From Pseudoduganella violaceinigra DSM 15887 (GTDB lineage: Bacteria > Pseudomonadota > Gammaproteobacteria > Burkholderiales > Burkholderiaceae_D), in contig NZ_AUDI01000016.1 of NCBI RefSeq assembly GCF_000425385.1, positions 62,001 through 126,000 of the forward strand: a DNA stretch of 64,000 nucleotides, in the 5' to 3' direction. The notes under the pieces are model-generated. The model saw only the letters and a program-made list of their open reading frames with translations, made no database searches and was not told where the DNA came from. Shown here piece after piece: positions 37,928 to 48,599 of this stretch (its first letter is position 1; every line of letters starts with the position of its first letter). A program made the translations under genes and the position numbers.

Positions 37928-38851
37928 ATGGATTTCAAGCGCCTGCGCTACGCGCTGGCGGTGGCCGACGAGGGCAATTTCGTCCGTGCCGCCGAGCGTA
38001 TCAGCATCAGCCAGCCGGCCCTGTCGCGCGCGGTGCAGGCCCTGGAGGAAGAGCTGGGCTTCCTGCTGTTCGACCGCGGCAACCGCAACGTGGCGGTGAC
38101 GGTGGCCGGCGCGGCCTTCTTCAACCACGCGCGCCGCATGCTGTTCGATGTGCGCAATATGGAGCACGACCTGGCCCTGTTGCGAAATGGCGACAGCGGC
38201 CACGTGGCCTTCGGCGTCGGCCCCCTGCACTCGGGTGCCCTGCTGCCGCGCGTGCTGCGCCAGGTGCGCGCCGGCCAGCCGGGGATCCGGCTGTCGGTCA
38301 CCATCAATACCTCCAGTTACCTGCTGGACCACCTGCGCGCCGAGGAAATGGAATTCTTCATGTCCGACGTGCGCCTGATCGAACCGGCGGAAGACCTGAT
38401 CATCACCCATGAGTGCCGCCAGTACGGCGGCATCTACTGCCGCCCCGGCCACCCTTTGCTGCGGCGCAGCGACCTGGCGCCGACCGACCTTCTGCCCTAC
38501 GGCATGGCCGCGCCCACCATGCCCGAGGTGCTGATGGTGCAGATGAACCGCCTATTCCGCCTGCCGCCCGGGCGCAACCTGCCCATCATGCTCAGTTGCG
38601 ACAGCGTGCACACCCTGGTCGACGTGGTGGCGGAAAGCGACCTGCTGCTGATCTCCAGCCACGCGGCGCTGGCCGAGGCGGCCGAACTGGGGCGGCTGGA
38701 ACAGGTGCCGGTGCCGCTGCCGCCGCTGTGGGCCGATATCGCCACCATCCGCCTGCGCGGCCGCACCCTGTCGCCGGGTGCGCAGCGCGTGCTGCAGACG
38801 GTGCGCGCCATCCTGTCGCAGCTGGCGGGAACGGAGATGCCGCGCCAGTAA
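37928..38851 (+). CDS. LysR family transcriptional regulator
   Basis: A 307-residue LysR regulator starting MDFKRLRYALAVADEGNF. The HTH is RAAERISISQPALSRAVQALEEELGF (about residues 18-45), and GFLLFDRGNRNVAVTVAGAAF follows. The effector domain (about 90-300) has the usual two lobes. The long N-terminal open frame before this ATG overlaps the divergent promoter and is not conserved. It is divergent from the aldehyde dehydrogenase gene, so it probably controls it and perhaps the DUF1302 set. The inducer is unknown. Confidence 0.9.
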   Translation: MDFKRLRYALAVADEGNFVRAAERISISQPALSRAVQALEEELGFLLFDRGNRNVAVTVAGAAFFNHARRMLFDVRNMEHDLALLRNGDSGHVAFGVGPLHSGALLPRVLRQVRAGQPGIRLSVTINTSSYLLDHLRAEEMEFFMSDVRLIEPAEDLIITHECRQYGGIYCRPGHPLLRRSDLAPTDLLPYGMAAPTMPEVLMVQMNRLFRLPPGRNLPIMLSCDSVHTLVDVVAESDLLLISSHAALAEAAELGRLEQVPVPLPPLWADIATIRLRGRTLSPGAQRVLQTVRAILSQLAGTEMPRQ

Positions 38852-38858
38852 GCGCGGC

Positions 38859-39539
38859 TCAGGCGGCGGCCGCGGCGCGCAGCAAATCCAGGTCCAGCAC
38901 TTCAATCTGCCCATAACGCAGGGCGATCGCCCCGCTGCGGGCCAGCGCACGCAGCTCCGTGTTCAGGGTGGTGCGCCCCACGCCCAGCATCATGGCGATA
39001 TGGTCCTGCGAAGCGACGATGGTGCTGCGCGCACTGCTGGCGTTGGTCAGGTCCCCGCGCGCCAGCATCAATAAGCGCCGCGCCAGCCGCGCCCGGGTTC
39101 CGTGCAGCGCCATGTCCGCCACCAGGCCCAGCGCGGCGCGCAGGCGCTGCGCTTCCAGGCGGGCGATGGCGTAGGCAAAATCGGCATGCCGCATCAAGGC
39201 TTCGAAATGTTCGGCGCTGACGGCCAGCAGTTCGGTATCTTCCTGGGCGGTTGCCGTGGCGGCCCGCGGCAAGTCCTCCAGCAGCGCCGTTTCGCCGAAC
39301 CAGTTGCCCGGTTCGACAATGGTCAGGATCGCCTCATTGCCATTTTCGTGCATGACCGACAGGCGGATCGCGCCGGAGGCGACGCCCCAGATGCCGTCGC
39401 GCACCTTGGCCGCAGGCTCGCCCTGCAGGTAGAGCATCGCGCCCTGGGCCAGCCGCATGGGGCGCGCCGCCGCCAGCATGGTCCGGGCATGGGCGGGCGG
39501 AAGCGCTGCGAACCAAGGGTTATCGAAGAACACCTGCAT
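38859..39539 (-). CDS. Crp/Fnr family transcriptional regulator
   Basis: A 226-residue protein. The N-terminal cyclic-nucleotide-type jelly roll (about residues 1-120) includes LYLQGEPAAKVRDGIWGV and PGNWFGETALLEDLPRAATA. The dimer helix is followed by a C-terminal winged HTH with VASQDHIAMMLGVGRTTLN (about 174-192). No N-terminal cysteine set for an Fe-S cluster is seen, so it is not a classical Fnr. The jelly roll lacks the exact cAMP-binding R-S pair at the usual place (PRAATAT), so the ligand is open. It is divergent from the desaturase-type gene and converges on the LysR gene across 7 bp. Confidence 0.87.
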   Translation of the reverse strand: MQVFFDNPWFAALPPAHARTMLAAARPMRLAQGAMLYLQGEPAAKVRDGIWGVASGAIRLSVMHENGNEAILTIVEPGNWFGETALLEDLPRAATATAQEDTELLAVSAEHFEALMRHADFAYAIARLEAQRLRAALGLVADMALHGTRARLARRLLMLARGDLTNASSARSTIVASQDHIAMMLGVGRTTLNTELRALARSGAIALRYGQIEVLDLDLLRAAAAA

Positions 39540-39620
39540 TTAAAAATCCTGAATTGCACGGAATTGAACAATTTTCGCGGGTAAGGCATTGCATCATGGC
39601 GGCGACAGGAGGCAAAACAC

Positions 39621-40487
39621 ATGGATCAAGACATGATATATCTGCTGCTCGCGCTCGTGATCGCGGGCCTGGCGACGGCGGAATTCGCGAGCCGCCGCTA
39701 CCGCGAGACGGTGCATGCCAGCGCCAATGATACAACGCTCGAATTGCTGATGACAGCCAGCCTGCTGGCGCTGACGCAACCCTTCATCCTCTTCTGCACC
39801 CATCTGCTGGGCCAGTGGCTGGCTCCCGGCATGCGCGGCGCCTGGGCCGGGATACCGTGGTGGGCCTGGGCCGGTCTGCTGCTGGTGGGCGACGACATGA
39901 CGCAGTACTGGTGGCACCGCATGTCGCACTCGCCGCTCCTGTGGCCGCTGCACCGCGCCCACCATTCCGCCTGCTACATGAGCATTCGCATCACCTACCG
40001 CAACAACTTCTTTTACTACCTGATGATGCCGGGCCTGTGGGTCGGCGGCGCGCTGCTCTACCTGGGCTGCGGCTGGATGTACTTTGCCTATGTCTTCGTC
40101 AAGCAGACGGTGATCCTGGGCGCCCACTGCGCCTGGGCCTGGGACGCACCGTTGTACCGGATCCGGGCGCTGCGCCCCCTGGCGTGGCTGGTGGAGCGCA
40201 CCATTTCCACGCCCGCCACCCACCGCGCCCATCATGCCATCACCAACGACGACGGCATCGGCCACTACAAGGGAAATTTCGGCAACCTGCTGTTCTTCTG
40301 GGATGTCGTCTTCGGCACCGCCCACATCACGCGCCGCTATCCGGCCGAAGTCGGCCTGCGCGACGACCAGCTTTTCGGTGCCGAGCGCTGGGACAGGCAG
40401 ATGTTCTATCCCCTGCTGCAATCGAAGCGGGAATACAGCGCGCTGAAGTTCGGGGGAAAAATCTATGGCAACGACGAGCAGGCCTAG
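39621..40487 (+). CDS. Sterol desaturase/fatty acid hydroxylase superfamily protein
   Basis: A 288-residue integral membrane protein with four or five hydrophobic segments. It carries the histidine boxes of the di-iron hydroxylase superfamily: WWHRMSH (about residue 102), LHRAHHS (about 113) and THRAHHA (about 196). Such enzymes hydroxylate or desaturate lipids with O2. The substrate (sterol, fatty acid, carotenoid or alkylglycerol) cannot be told. The first ATG follows CAGGAGGC. It is divergent from the Crp/Fnr gene. Its stop overlaps that of the converging histidine kinase by 4 bp (CTAG). Confidence 0.88.
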   Translation: MDQDMIYLLLALVIAGLATAEFASRRYRETVHASANDTTLELLMTASLLALTQPFILFCTHLLGQWLAPGMRGAWAGIPWWAWAGLLLVGDDMTQYWWHRMSHSPLLWPLHRAHHSACYMSIRITYRNNFFYYLMMPGLWVGGALLYLGCGWMYFAYVFVKQTVILGAHCAWAWDAPLYRIRALRPLAWLVERTISTPATHRAHHAITNDDGIGHYKGNFGNLLFFWDVVFGTAHITRRYPAEVGLRDDQLFGAERWDRQMFYPLLQSKREYSALKFGGKIYGNDEQA

Positions 40488-41992
40488 CCAGCCACCAGCG
40501 GCAGGGTGAATTCGAAGCGCACGCCTTGCCCGGGCACGCTGCTCAGGCTCACGCTGCCGTTCAAGGCGCCGCATACCAGGTTGTTCACGATATACATGCC
40601 CAGCCCGGAACCGCCAGCCCCGATCTTGGTGGAGAAGAAGGGCTCGAAGATCCTGGCCTGCACTTCGGGAGCGATGCCGACGCCGTCGTCGGCATAAACC
40701 AAGTGGACCGCGTCGCCCGCCACACTGGCCGTAATCGACACTTTGCCGCCGCCGCGGCCCTCGAAGCCATGCAGGATGGAGTTGACGATCAGGTTATTGA
40801 AGATCTGCTCCAGGTGGCCGGGATACGAATCCATCTGCACCCCGTGCGGTACCTGCAGCGCCCCCGTCACATGCGCCTGGCGCATCATGCGCCCCAGAGT
40901 CACCAGGCTGTCCTGCAGGCAGGTGTGCAGGTCGAACCGGCGGCGGCGCTGGCTGGTCTGGTCCACCGCCACATTCTTGAAACTCTCGATCAGCTCGCGC
41001 GCCTTGTCGGCGCTGCGTATCAGCACCTCGCTGGCATCCCGGCATTCGCCGGTCGACTGGATCAGGCAGGAGCGCGTCAGCTTGCCCGCCAGCGCGTTGT
41101 CGGCCAGCTCGGTGACGCGGTCGCGCAGCGTCGACGCCAGCAGCACCAAGTTGCCAACCGGGGTATTCAGCTCGTGCGCCACGCCGGCCACGATGCTGCC
41201 CAGCGCCACCATCTTTTCCTGCTCCACGATCTGCTGCAAGGCTTGCCGCAGCTCGCAGCTGCGCGCCGCTTCCGCTTCCTTGCGCTGGGTGATGTCGCGC
41301 ACCAGCGCCGCGAAGACGGGCGGCTGCGACTGCGGCAGCTGCCACTGCGACAGTTCCACATCGAATTCGCGTCCTTCGCGATGGCGCGCGCGCTGGCCGC
41401 CGCCCTGCGCCGGCGGCAGCACCCTGGCGGCCGGCTGGCCCAGCATCTCGTCGCGGCGCCAGCCGAACAGCGCCTCCGCCGCGTGGTTCCAGTCCGTGAC
41501 CAGGCCGTGGCTGTCGGTGGCGATGAACGCTTCGCTGGCACTGTCGATGACCATGCGCAGGCGCTGCTCGGACGCGTGCAGGGCCTGGGTGCGCTCCCGC
41601 ACCTTGGCGTACAGCTCGCACAGCACGGCGACCTTGTTGCGCAGCACCGCCGGTTCGATCGGCTTGTTGAGGAAATCGACCGCGCCCATTTCGTAGCCCT
41701 GGAACTGGCGCACCTTGTCGTGCAGGCCGGCGGTGACGAAGATGATGGGCAAGTGGCGCGTGCGCGGATTGGCGCGCAGCAGTTCGGCTGTTTCCAGGCC
41801 GTCCATCCCGGGCATCTGCACATCCAGCAGCACCACGGCGAAATCGTGCTTGAGCGACTGGCGCAGGGCGTCATTGCCGGACATGGCTTTCACCATATGC
41901 AGCGGCTGCGGCATATCTTCCAGCAAGGCTTCCAGCGCCGTCAGGTTTTCCTGTCGGTCGTCCACCAGCAGCACCGGGATGGCTTGGTCCAT
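40484..41992 (-). CDS. Receiver-PAS-histidine kinase
   Basis: A 502-residue soluble protein with a receiver first, a PAS domain, then a kinase. The receiver (about residues 3-125) has VLLVDDRQENLTALEALLED, the phospho-acceptor in VLLDVQMPGMDG (about 53) and the Lys in LNKPIEP. PAS follows (about 145-245). The phospho-His is in GSIVAGVAHELNTPVGN (about 303). The catalytic domain has NNLIVNSILHGF, DDGVGI and GGSGLGMYIV. No membrane segments are present. The start MDQAIPVLL at 41992 is 8 nt after the stop of the hybrid-kinase gene, so the two are cotranscribed. It probably receives phosphate from that kinase. Confidence 0.88.
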   Translation of the reverse strand: MDQAIPVLLVDDRQENLTALEALLEDMPQPLHMVKAMSGNDALRQSLKHDFAVVLLDVQMPGMDGLETAELLRANPRTRHLPIIFVTAGLHDKVRQFQGYEMGAVDFLNKPIEPAVLRNKVAVLCELYAKVRERTQALHASEQRLRMVIDSASEAFIATDSHGLVTDWNHAAEALFGWRRDEMLGQPAARVLPPAQGGGQRARHREGREFDVELSQWQLPQSQPPVFAALVRDITQRKEAEAARSCELRQALQQIVEQEKMVALGSIVAGVAHELNTPVGNLVLLASTLRDRVTELADNALAGKLTRSCLIQSTGECRDASEVLIRSADKARELIESFKNVAVDQTSQRRRRFDLHTCLQDSLVTLGRMMRQAHVTGALQVPHGVQMDSYPGHLEQIFNNLIVNSILHGFEGRGGGKVSITASVAGDAVHLVYADDGVGIAPEVQARIFEPFFSTKIGAGGSGLGMYIVNNLVCGALNGSVSLSSVPGQGVRFEFTLPLVAG

Positions 41993-42000
41993 GCGCTCCC

Positions 42001-45000
42001 CTAGCGTCTTGTCCACACCCGCAACAGCGACAGCAGCTGGGCGGTATCGATCGGCTTGGCGAGGTAATCGCTGGCGCCCGCCTCCAGGCATTTCTGATGG
42101 TCGCCCGGCATGGCCTTGGCAGTCATCGCGATGATGGGCAGCTCCTTGAAACGGGCATCGGCGCGGATCCGGCGCATCGCTTCATAACCGTCCATCTGCG
42201 GCATCATTATATCCATCAGCACGACGTCGAAACCCGCTTCGGCGGCCAGCTTGTCGAGCGCCTCCTGCCCGTTCTCCGCCTCCACCACCTGCACGCCCCG
42301 GTCGCCTAGCAGGCTGGCGAGCGAGAACAGGTTGCGCATATCGTCGTCCACCACCAGAACCTTGCCTCCCGCAAGGGCCAAGGCTTCCTGCTCCACCGCG
42401 TGCCCGCCCTGCTCCACGCTATGCAGGAATAGCTGCACTTCGCTGAGCAGCCGTTCCGGGCTATGCCTGCCTTTGATGATGATGCTGCGCGCATGGCGGT
42501 TCAGCACGCGCAGTTGTTCGCGGTCCAGGTCCTGGCCCGAATGCACCACCACAGGCACGTGGCGCAAGGCCGGCGCAGCCTGCACGGCCTCCAGCACCTC
42601 GTAGCCGGACATGTCCTGCAGGCCCAGGTCCAGCACCATGCAGTCGAAGTGGCTATGCGCCAGCAATTCCAGCGCCGCGCGCCCGGACTTGCAGCGTACC
42701 ACCTCGATGTCGCGCCCCGCCAGCAAGGCTGCCAGGCTGCTCAACTGGCTCTCGTCGTCCTCCACCACCAGCACCCGTTTCAAGGCACCGGCCCAGGCCT
42801 GCTCGATGGCGTCGAATACCTGCGCCAGCTGCTCGCGGCTGACAGGCTTGCTCACCAGGCCGAGCGCCCCCAGGTCGCGCGCGCGCTGCCATTCGTCAAG
42901 GCAGGAAATGAAGTGTACCGGCAGGTGGCTGGTGCGCGGATCCGCGCGCAGGCGGCGCATCACTTCCCAGCCGTCCATGCGCGCCATCATCACGTCCAGC
43001 AGCACGGCATGCGGCGCCTCCAGCTGCGCCAGTTGCAAGCCCTCCTCGCCGTCGGCCGCCACCAGCGGGGTATAGCCGCGGCCATGGACGAAGTCGGCCA
43101 GCAGGTGGGAAAAGAAGGGATCGTCCTCGACAATCAGGATGCGGCGGGTGCCGCCCGCGCCCGGCGCCACCGGCAGCGTCGTCGCCACCGGGGCTGGCAC
43201 GGCTGGCCGTGCTGCGGCGTGGTCGGTGCTGCCCGCCTGCAGCGGCAGCATGAAGGTGAACGTACTGCCTTCGCCTTCCTTGCTGTGCAAGTGCAGCGCC
43301 CCGCCCATGGTGCGCGCCAGCTGCAGCGAAATCGACAGCCCCACCCCGTGCCGCCGTAATGCCGGCTGATACTGCCATCGGCCTGGCGGAAGGCTTCGAA
43401 AATCGTCACCTGCTTATCCATCGGAACGCCGATGCCGGTGTCGCTGACGGCGAACGACCGCTGGTCAGCCGCCACCGACACCCGCAGCGCCACGCTGCCC
43501 TGGTGCGTGAACTTGATGGCGTTGGCCAGCAGGTTGCGCAGCACTTGCAGCACGCGCTGGCGGTCCATCTGCGCCGCGGCGGGCGTGCCCGGCAGGCGTT
43601 CGATCAGCAGGGCCAGGGCTTTCTGCTCGGCCTGCGGCTGGAATTGCGCCTGCAGCTCCTCGCACAGGCCGGCCAGCTCCACCGGCTCGATATGCAGCTC
43701 CACCTTGCCCGCCTCCATCTTGGCCAGGTCGAGGATATCGTTGATCAGGTTGAGCAGGTCGCGCCCGGCGGTGTGGATGGTGCCCGCGTATTCCAGCTGC
43801 TTCTCGTTCAGGTTCCGCCCCTTGTTCTCCTTCAGCAGCGCCGACAGGATCAGCATGGAATTGAGCGGCGTGCGCAGTTCATGCGACATATTCGCCATGA
43901 ACTCGCTCTTATAGGCGCTGACGCGCTGGATTTCCTCGCGCTGCCGTTCCAGCAGATCGGCGCGCTCCTCCAGCTCCGAATTGCTTTGCTGGAGCTCTTC
44001 CTGCTGCACCCGCAATTCCTCCGCCTGCTGCGCCGTTTCCGCCAGCAAGGCGCCCGTGCGCTGGCGGGTGATATTCACTTCCAGCCCGATCGCCATGGCC
44101 TCCAGGCTCAGGTCGACGAAGGCCAGCTCGTTCTCGCTGAACGCGCGGAAGGCGCCCAGCTCCATCACCCCCACCATATTGCGCCCATGCTGCAAAGGCA
44201 TCACCAGCACCGCGGACGGCGCCGCGTTGCCCAGGGCCGAACTGATTTCCAGGTAGCCCGGGGGGGGCGGCGCCGACCAGCACGCGCTTGCCGTCGCGGA
44301 TAGCCTGCCCCGCCAGCCCTTCGCCCGCCACCACGCGCTGCGGATGGCGCTCCAGCACCAATCCATAGCCGGCCAGCAGGCACACGCCCGCGCCCTGCCC
44401 TTCGTCCACATACAGCGCGCCAACGCGCGCGCCCAGCAGCCTGGCCAGGAAGTCGAGCAGGCGCTGGCTCAGCACCGCCAGGTCCTGTTCGCCGCGCATG
44501 ACGGTGTTGAGTTCATTCTGGCTCGACTTGAGCCAGTCCCGCTCACGCTCGGCCAGGTTGCTGCTGCGTAGCGCCTCCGTCATCTTGGCGAACGCCTCGT
44601 CGAAGCTGCGCTGCGACTCCGCCAGTTCCGCCACCGATTGCAGCAAGTCGCCCGCCTCGTCGTGCGCCACGCCGCTCATGTCCACCTCGGGCAAAGGCAC
44701 GGGCGTGAAGCCGTGATCCAGGTTGCCGCCCGCGAGGGCTTGCACCGCTTCCACGTGGCCGGCGCGCGAACTGGCCAGGGCGCGCGCCGAATCCAGCGCC
44801 CGATGCAGCGGCCGTGCCACATTGCGCTGGTAGAAAATGCGCAGTGAAAGCGACACCAGGGCCAGCACCGAGCCGAAGGCGATCAATACCCAGCTCGCAA
44901 TGCGGGAGGCGCGGGCCGCCTCCCGCGTCGAATCGACTTCCAGTACACCGCGCACATCGCCCAGCTTCCAGTCGGTCTTCGGGCTTTGCGGGTGGCTGTT

Positions 45001-45503
45001 ATGGCAGGACACGCAAGCCTGGGCGCTCATGCGGTCGGCCAGGGCCACGCGCACCGTGTTTCGGTCCGGGAGAACACGCCCTCCGGCGTCTTCTGCAGGT
45101 AGTTCCAGGCATCCTGCGCGAACTGGTCGCTGGGGCGCTCGCGCCGCTGGGGGAAGGGATAGGGGCTGTACAGCTTGACCGCGGTGCCGCTGCCCTGCAT
45201 CAGGGCGCTCAGGTCGTGGATCATGGTGGCCGGCAGCGGGATCGCGTTCTGCTTGGTGCGATAGTCCGCGTCGACCTGCAGATCGGACTGCGACAGCACG
45301 CGCGCCGCCACGTTTTCGGTGTAGTACTTGCGCAGCAGCAGGAACTGGCGCACGGTGGCCTGGGCCGCATCGACCGCATCCCGTTCCGCGTTATCGCTGA
45401 TCAGAACAGGCAATAATGCCGAAACGACCAGAGCGCAGCCTGCCAGCAGCGCGCCGACATGCAGGAACAGCTTCCAGAACAAGCTGCTGGAACGAGCGCG
45501 CAC
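42001..45503 (-). pseudogene. Large hybrid histidine kinase broken by three single-base frameshifts
   Basis: Read across three frames, this encodes about 1167 residues. A cytoplasmic N-terminal stub and TM (LFLHVGALLAGCALVV) lead into a periplasmic DUF3365/Tll0287-like domain with a c-type heme motif CVSCH. A second TM, HAMP, GAF and coiled coil follow. HisKA (FMANMSHELRTPLNSM), an ATPase domain and three receivers (Asp in VLLDVMMARMDG, VLDLGLQDMSG and VLMDIMMPQMDG) complete it. The frame breaks are a missing A near 45059-45061, an extra C in an 8-base run at 44260-44267 (G on +), and a missing base near 43343. Each restores the reading frame by family alignment. The breaks are real inactivation or sequence errors; no other core gene shows such breaks. 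Confidence 0.85.
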
Positions 45504-45576
45504 GGTCAGTCTCCGCCAGGATGAGTTCTCACCCTATTCTTGCGCGGAAAACTGGCCGAGGCAAGCCTACCGAAAG

Positions 45577-46336
45577 TTACTTCTTCTTGTGGGACTTCAG
45601 CTCGATCTCGAACAGCTTCGGCCAGCGCTTGCCGGTCACAAACAGGCGGCGCGACTTGGCGTCGTAGGCAATGCCGTTCAGGACATTGTCGGCATCCGCC
45701 CCCACCTTGGCGGTGGCGGCCAGGCCGGACAAATCGATCCAGCCCAGCACCTGGCCGCTGGCCGGGTCGATGCGGGCGATGCGGTCGCTCTGCCAGACAT
45801 TGGCATAGATCTGCCCTTCCACCCACTCCAGTTCATTGATCTGCATCAGCGGCTGGCCATCGGCGGTCACCTGGATGCGGCGCTGTTCGCCGAAAGTCTT
45901 GGGATCGAGAACGCGGATCTCCGGCGTGCCGTCGCTCATATACAGGCGCTCGCCGTCGCTGGTCAGGCCCCAGCCCTCGCCCAGGTAATTGAAGGTGCCC
46001 TTGATGGCGAAACTGCCCTGATCCATCACATAGCCGGCCTGGTTCATCCAGGTGATGCCGACGATGCTGTCGCCGTGCGGCGCAATGCCTTCGCCGAACA
46101 CTTTTTCCGGCAGATCGCGCTTTTGCAGCACCTTGCCGGTGGCCAGCTCCACCTTGCGCACCGAAGACGCTCCGTACTGGCCCGTGCTCTCCCACAGGAA
46201 GCCATCCTTGAAGAACAGGCCCTGGGTGAACGCTTGCGGATCGTGCGGGTAAGCCGCCTTGATTGCATATCCTTGCACCGGCACGGCGGCCGATGCGATT
46301 TGCGCGGCCAGCGCCGCCGCGCCCAGCGCTACCAGC

Positions 46337-46344
<8 letters not shown>
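45577..46344 (-). CDS. Glutaminyl-peptide cyclotransferase
   Basis: A 255-residue exported enzyme with signal peptide [18 protein letters not shown]. The five-bladed propeller fold of plant-type/bacterial glutaminyl cyclase shows [15 protein letters not shown] near the N terminus, [18 protein letters not shown]-like [14 protein letters not shown], and [46 protein letters not shown] closes it. It converts N-terminal Gln to pyroglutamate. Its start overlaps ruvB's stop by 8 nt, and it lies downstream of ruvB on the same strand. It is unrelated in role; cotranscription is probably incidental. Confidence 0.92.
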
Positions 46345-47392
<1,048 letters not shown>

Positions 47393-47430
47393 GCCAGCTC
47401 GTTCAGAATGTCTGGCCATGATTGTACCCG

Positions 47431-48006
47431 TTATCGCTGCGCGCTCCGTGCCGGCAACAGCCCGGAAATCGCGCTGGCCCAGAGAATCAGGCCGGTGCCC
47501 AGGCAGCCGACCGGGTCAGCCGCGCCGCCCTTGGCCAGCAGGGGATAAGCGAGCGCCAGCAGCATCAGCGCCACGCCAACCACGTAATGGCGCGGCGCCC
47601 TGAACACCGGCGCCAGCGGGATGAAGTGCAGCCCCACCACGAAGATAAATGCCGGGATGAACCACTCCGGATGGCCGATGTTATTGGCCACATTCAGCGC
47701 CAGGAAAATCGCTATGCCCTGGCCGGCGTTGACCCAATTGAACACTTTGGCCGCACGCTTGCTCTCCTCGGAACCGGATTCCGCCGCGTGAGCCTCCTGG
47801 TTGCGCTTGAACTGCATGATCGCCGCCAGCAGCATGCCAAGTCCAAGCAGCGCGATGGCGCCCCAGACGACAGGCACCCGTCCCATGGTTTTCTGGGACC
47901 AGACGATCAGCCAGCCCGCGCCGAACACGGAGAAAATCAGGGAACCGATGGCGGCGCTGGCGCGCGATGCCGATTGAACTGCCACGTTACGGGTTGCTCC
48001 AGCCAT
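47431..48006 (-). CDS. Putative six-TM membrane protein
   Basis: A 191-residue protein with about six hydrophobic segments: [75 protein letters not shown] and [14 protein letters not shown] charged cytoplasmic loop ([18 protein letters not shown]) sits between segments 2 and 3. The start [11 protein letters not shown] at 48006 is preferred over a long low-complexity upstream extension. It has no catalytic motif and the function is unknown. It lies 38 bp upstream of ruvB on the same strand. Confidence 0.75.
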   Translation of the reverse strand: MAGATRNVAVQSASRASAAIGSLIFSVFGAGWLIVWSQKTMGRVPVVWGAIALLGLGMLLAAIMQFKRNQEAHAAESGSEESKRAAKVFNWVNAGQGIAIFLALNVANNIGHPEWFIPAFIFVVGLHFIPLAPVFRAPRHYVVGVALMLLALAYPLLAKGGAADPVGCLGTGLILWASAISGLLPARSAQR

Positions 48007-48147
48007 CGCCTTGCCTTGAAATAGTGAAAAGCCAATACTAATTGAAAAGTTATTTATTTTGCAAACCGAACGTGTGCAATGGCACTTGCGGATGTTATTC
48101 TTTTGGCAAAATGCCGCCTGAGTTTCAGGAGTGCCTCGTGTGACGGC

Positions 48148-48267
48148 TGCTCGCGCACGCTGCGCCTGGCCGGCGCGCCAAAAGTGGAGACCGTCGAGAA
48201 GTCCGGGCACTACCTGCAGAAGGACGTGCCGGACGAAGTGGCGAATGCCATCGACAGCCTGCGTTAG
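48148..48267 (+). pseudogene. C-terminal remnant of an alpha/beta hydrolase
   Basis: The peptide APKVETVEKSGHYLQKDVPD followed by EVANAIDSLR has the form of the last strand and helix of an alpha/beta hydrolase. The His in SGHYLQ fits the catalytic His, with the DVPDEV tail that follows it. There is no nucleophile, no core, and no room for them upstream, where the sequence is unrelated. It is therefore a leftover 3' end of a deleted gene. Confidence 0.6.
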
Positions 48268-48277
48268 CAGGCCTGGC

Positions 48278-48559
48278 TTACTTGGTGTTTGAAGCCGCCG
48301 CACTGGCGGTGTCGCTGGTCTTTTTCTGCACGCTGCCCGCCACCTTTTCCGCACGCTCATAACGGGCTTGCGCATCCTGCTGCGGGCTGCTTTTCACGCC
48401 GGTGGCGGTACGCGCCGAACTGGCCGCCCGCATCTTGATGGAAGACGACGCCTTTTGCTGATTGGACTGCTCCTGCGTGGTGTTCGGCTTATCCTGCCCG
48501 ATCGCCGCGCCCGCAACGCATGCGGCGAGCGACAGCAACAACAGCTTTTGCATCTTCAT
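48278..48559 (-). CDS. Small exported hypothetical protein (93 aa)
   Basis: A 93-residue protein with a signal peptide (MKMQKLLLLSLAACVAGAA). Its Gln/Ser/Lys/Ala-rich mature tail (NTTQEQSNQQKASSSIKM, AEKVAGSVQKKTSDTASAA) is low-complexity and probably disordered. The ATG at 48559 is preceded by AGGAGACGACCC. A Cys at position 14 within the signal is not in a convincing lipobox. It has no recognised family. Base use is similar to neighbouring core genes. Confidence 0.72.
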   Translation of the reverse strand: MKMQKLLLLSLAACVAGAAIGQDKPNTTQEQSNQQKASSSIKMRAASSARTATGVKSSPQQDAQARYERAEKVAGSVQKKTSDTASAAASNTK

Positions 48560-48599
48560 GGGTCGTCTCCTATCTGGAATAGCCTGTGACGCGGAAAGC

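Noticed and set aside
40484..40487. Convergent stop codons sharing CTAG
   Set aside because: Overlapping convergent stops are common in compact genomes; no regulatory meaning can be argued.
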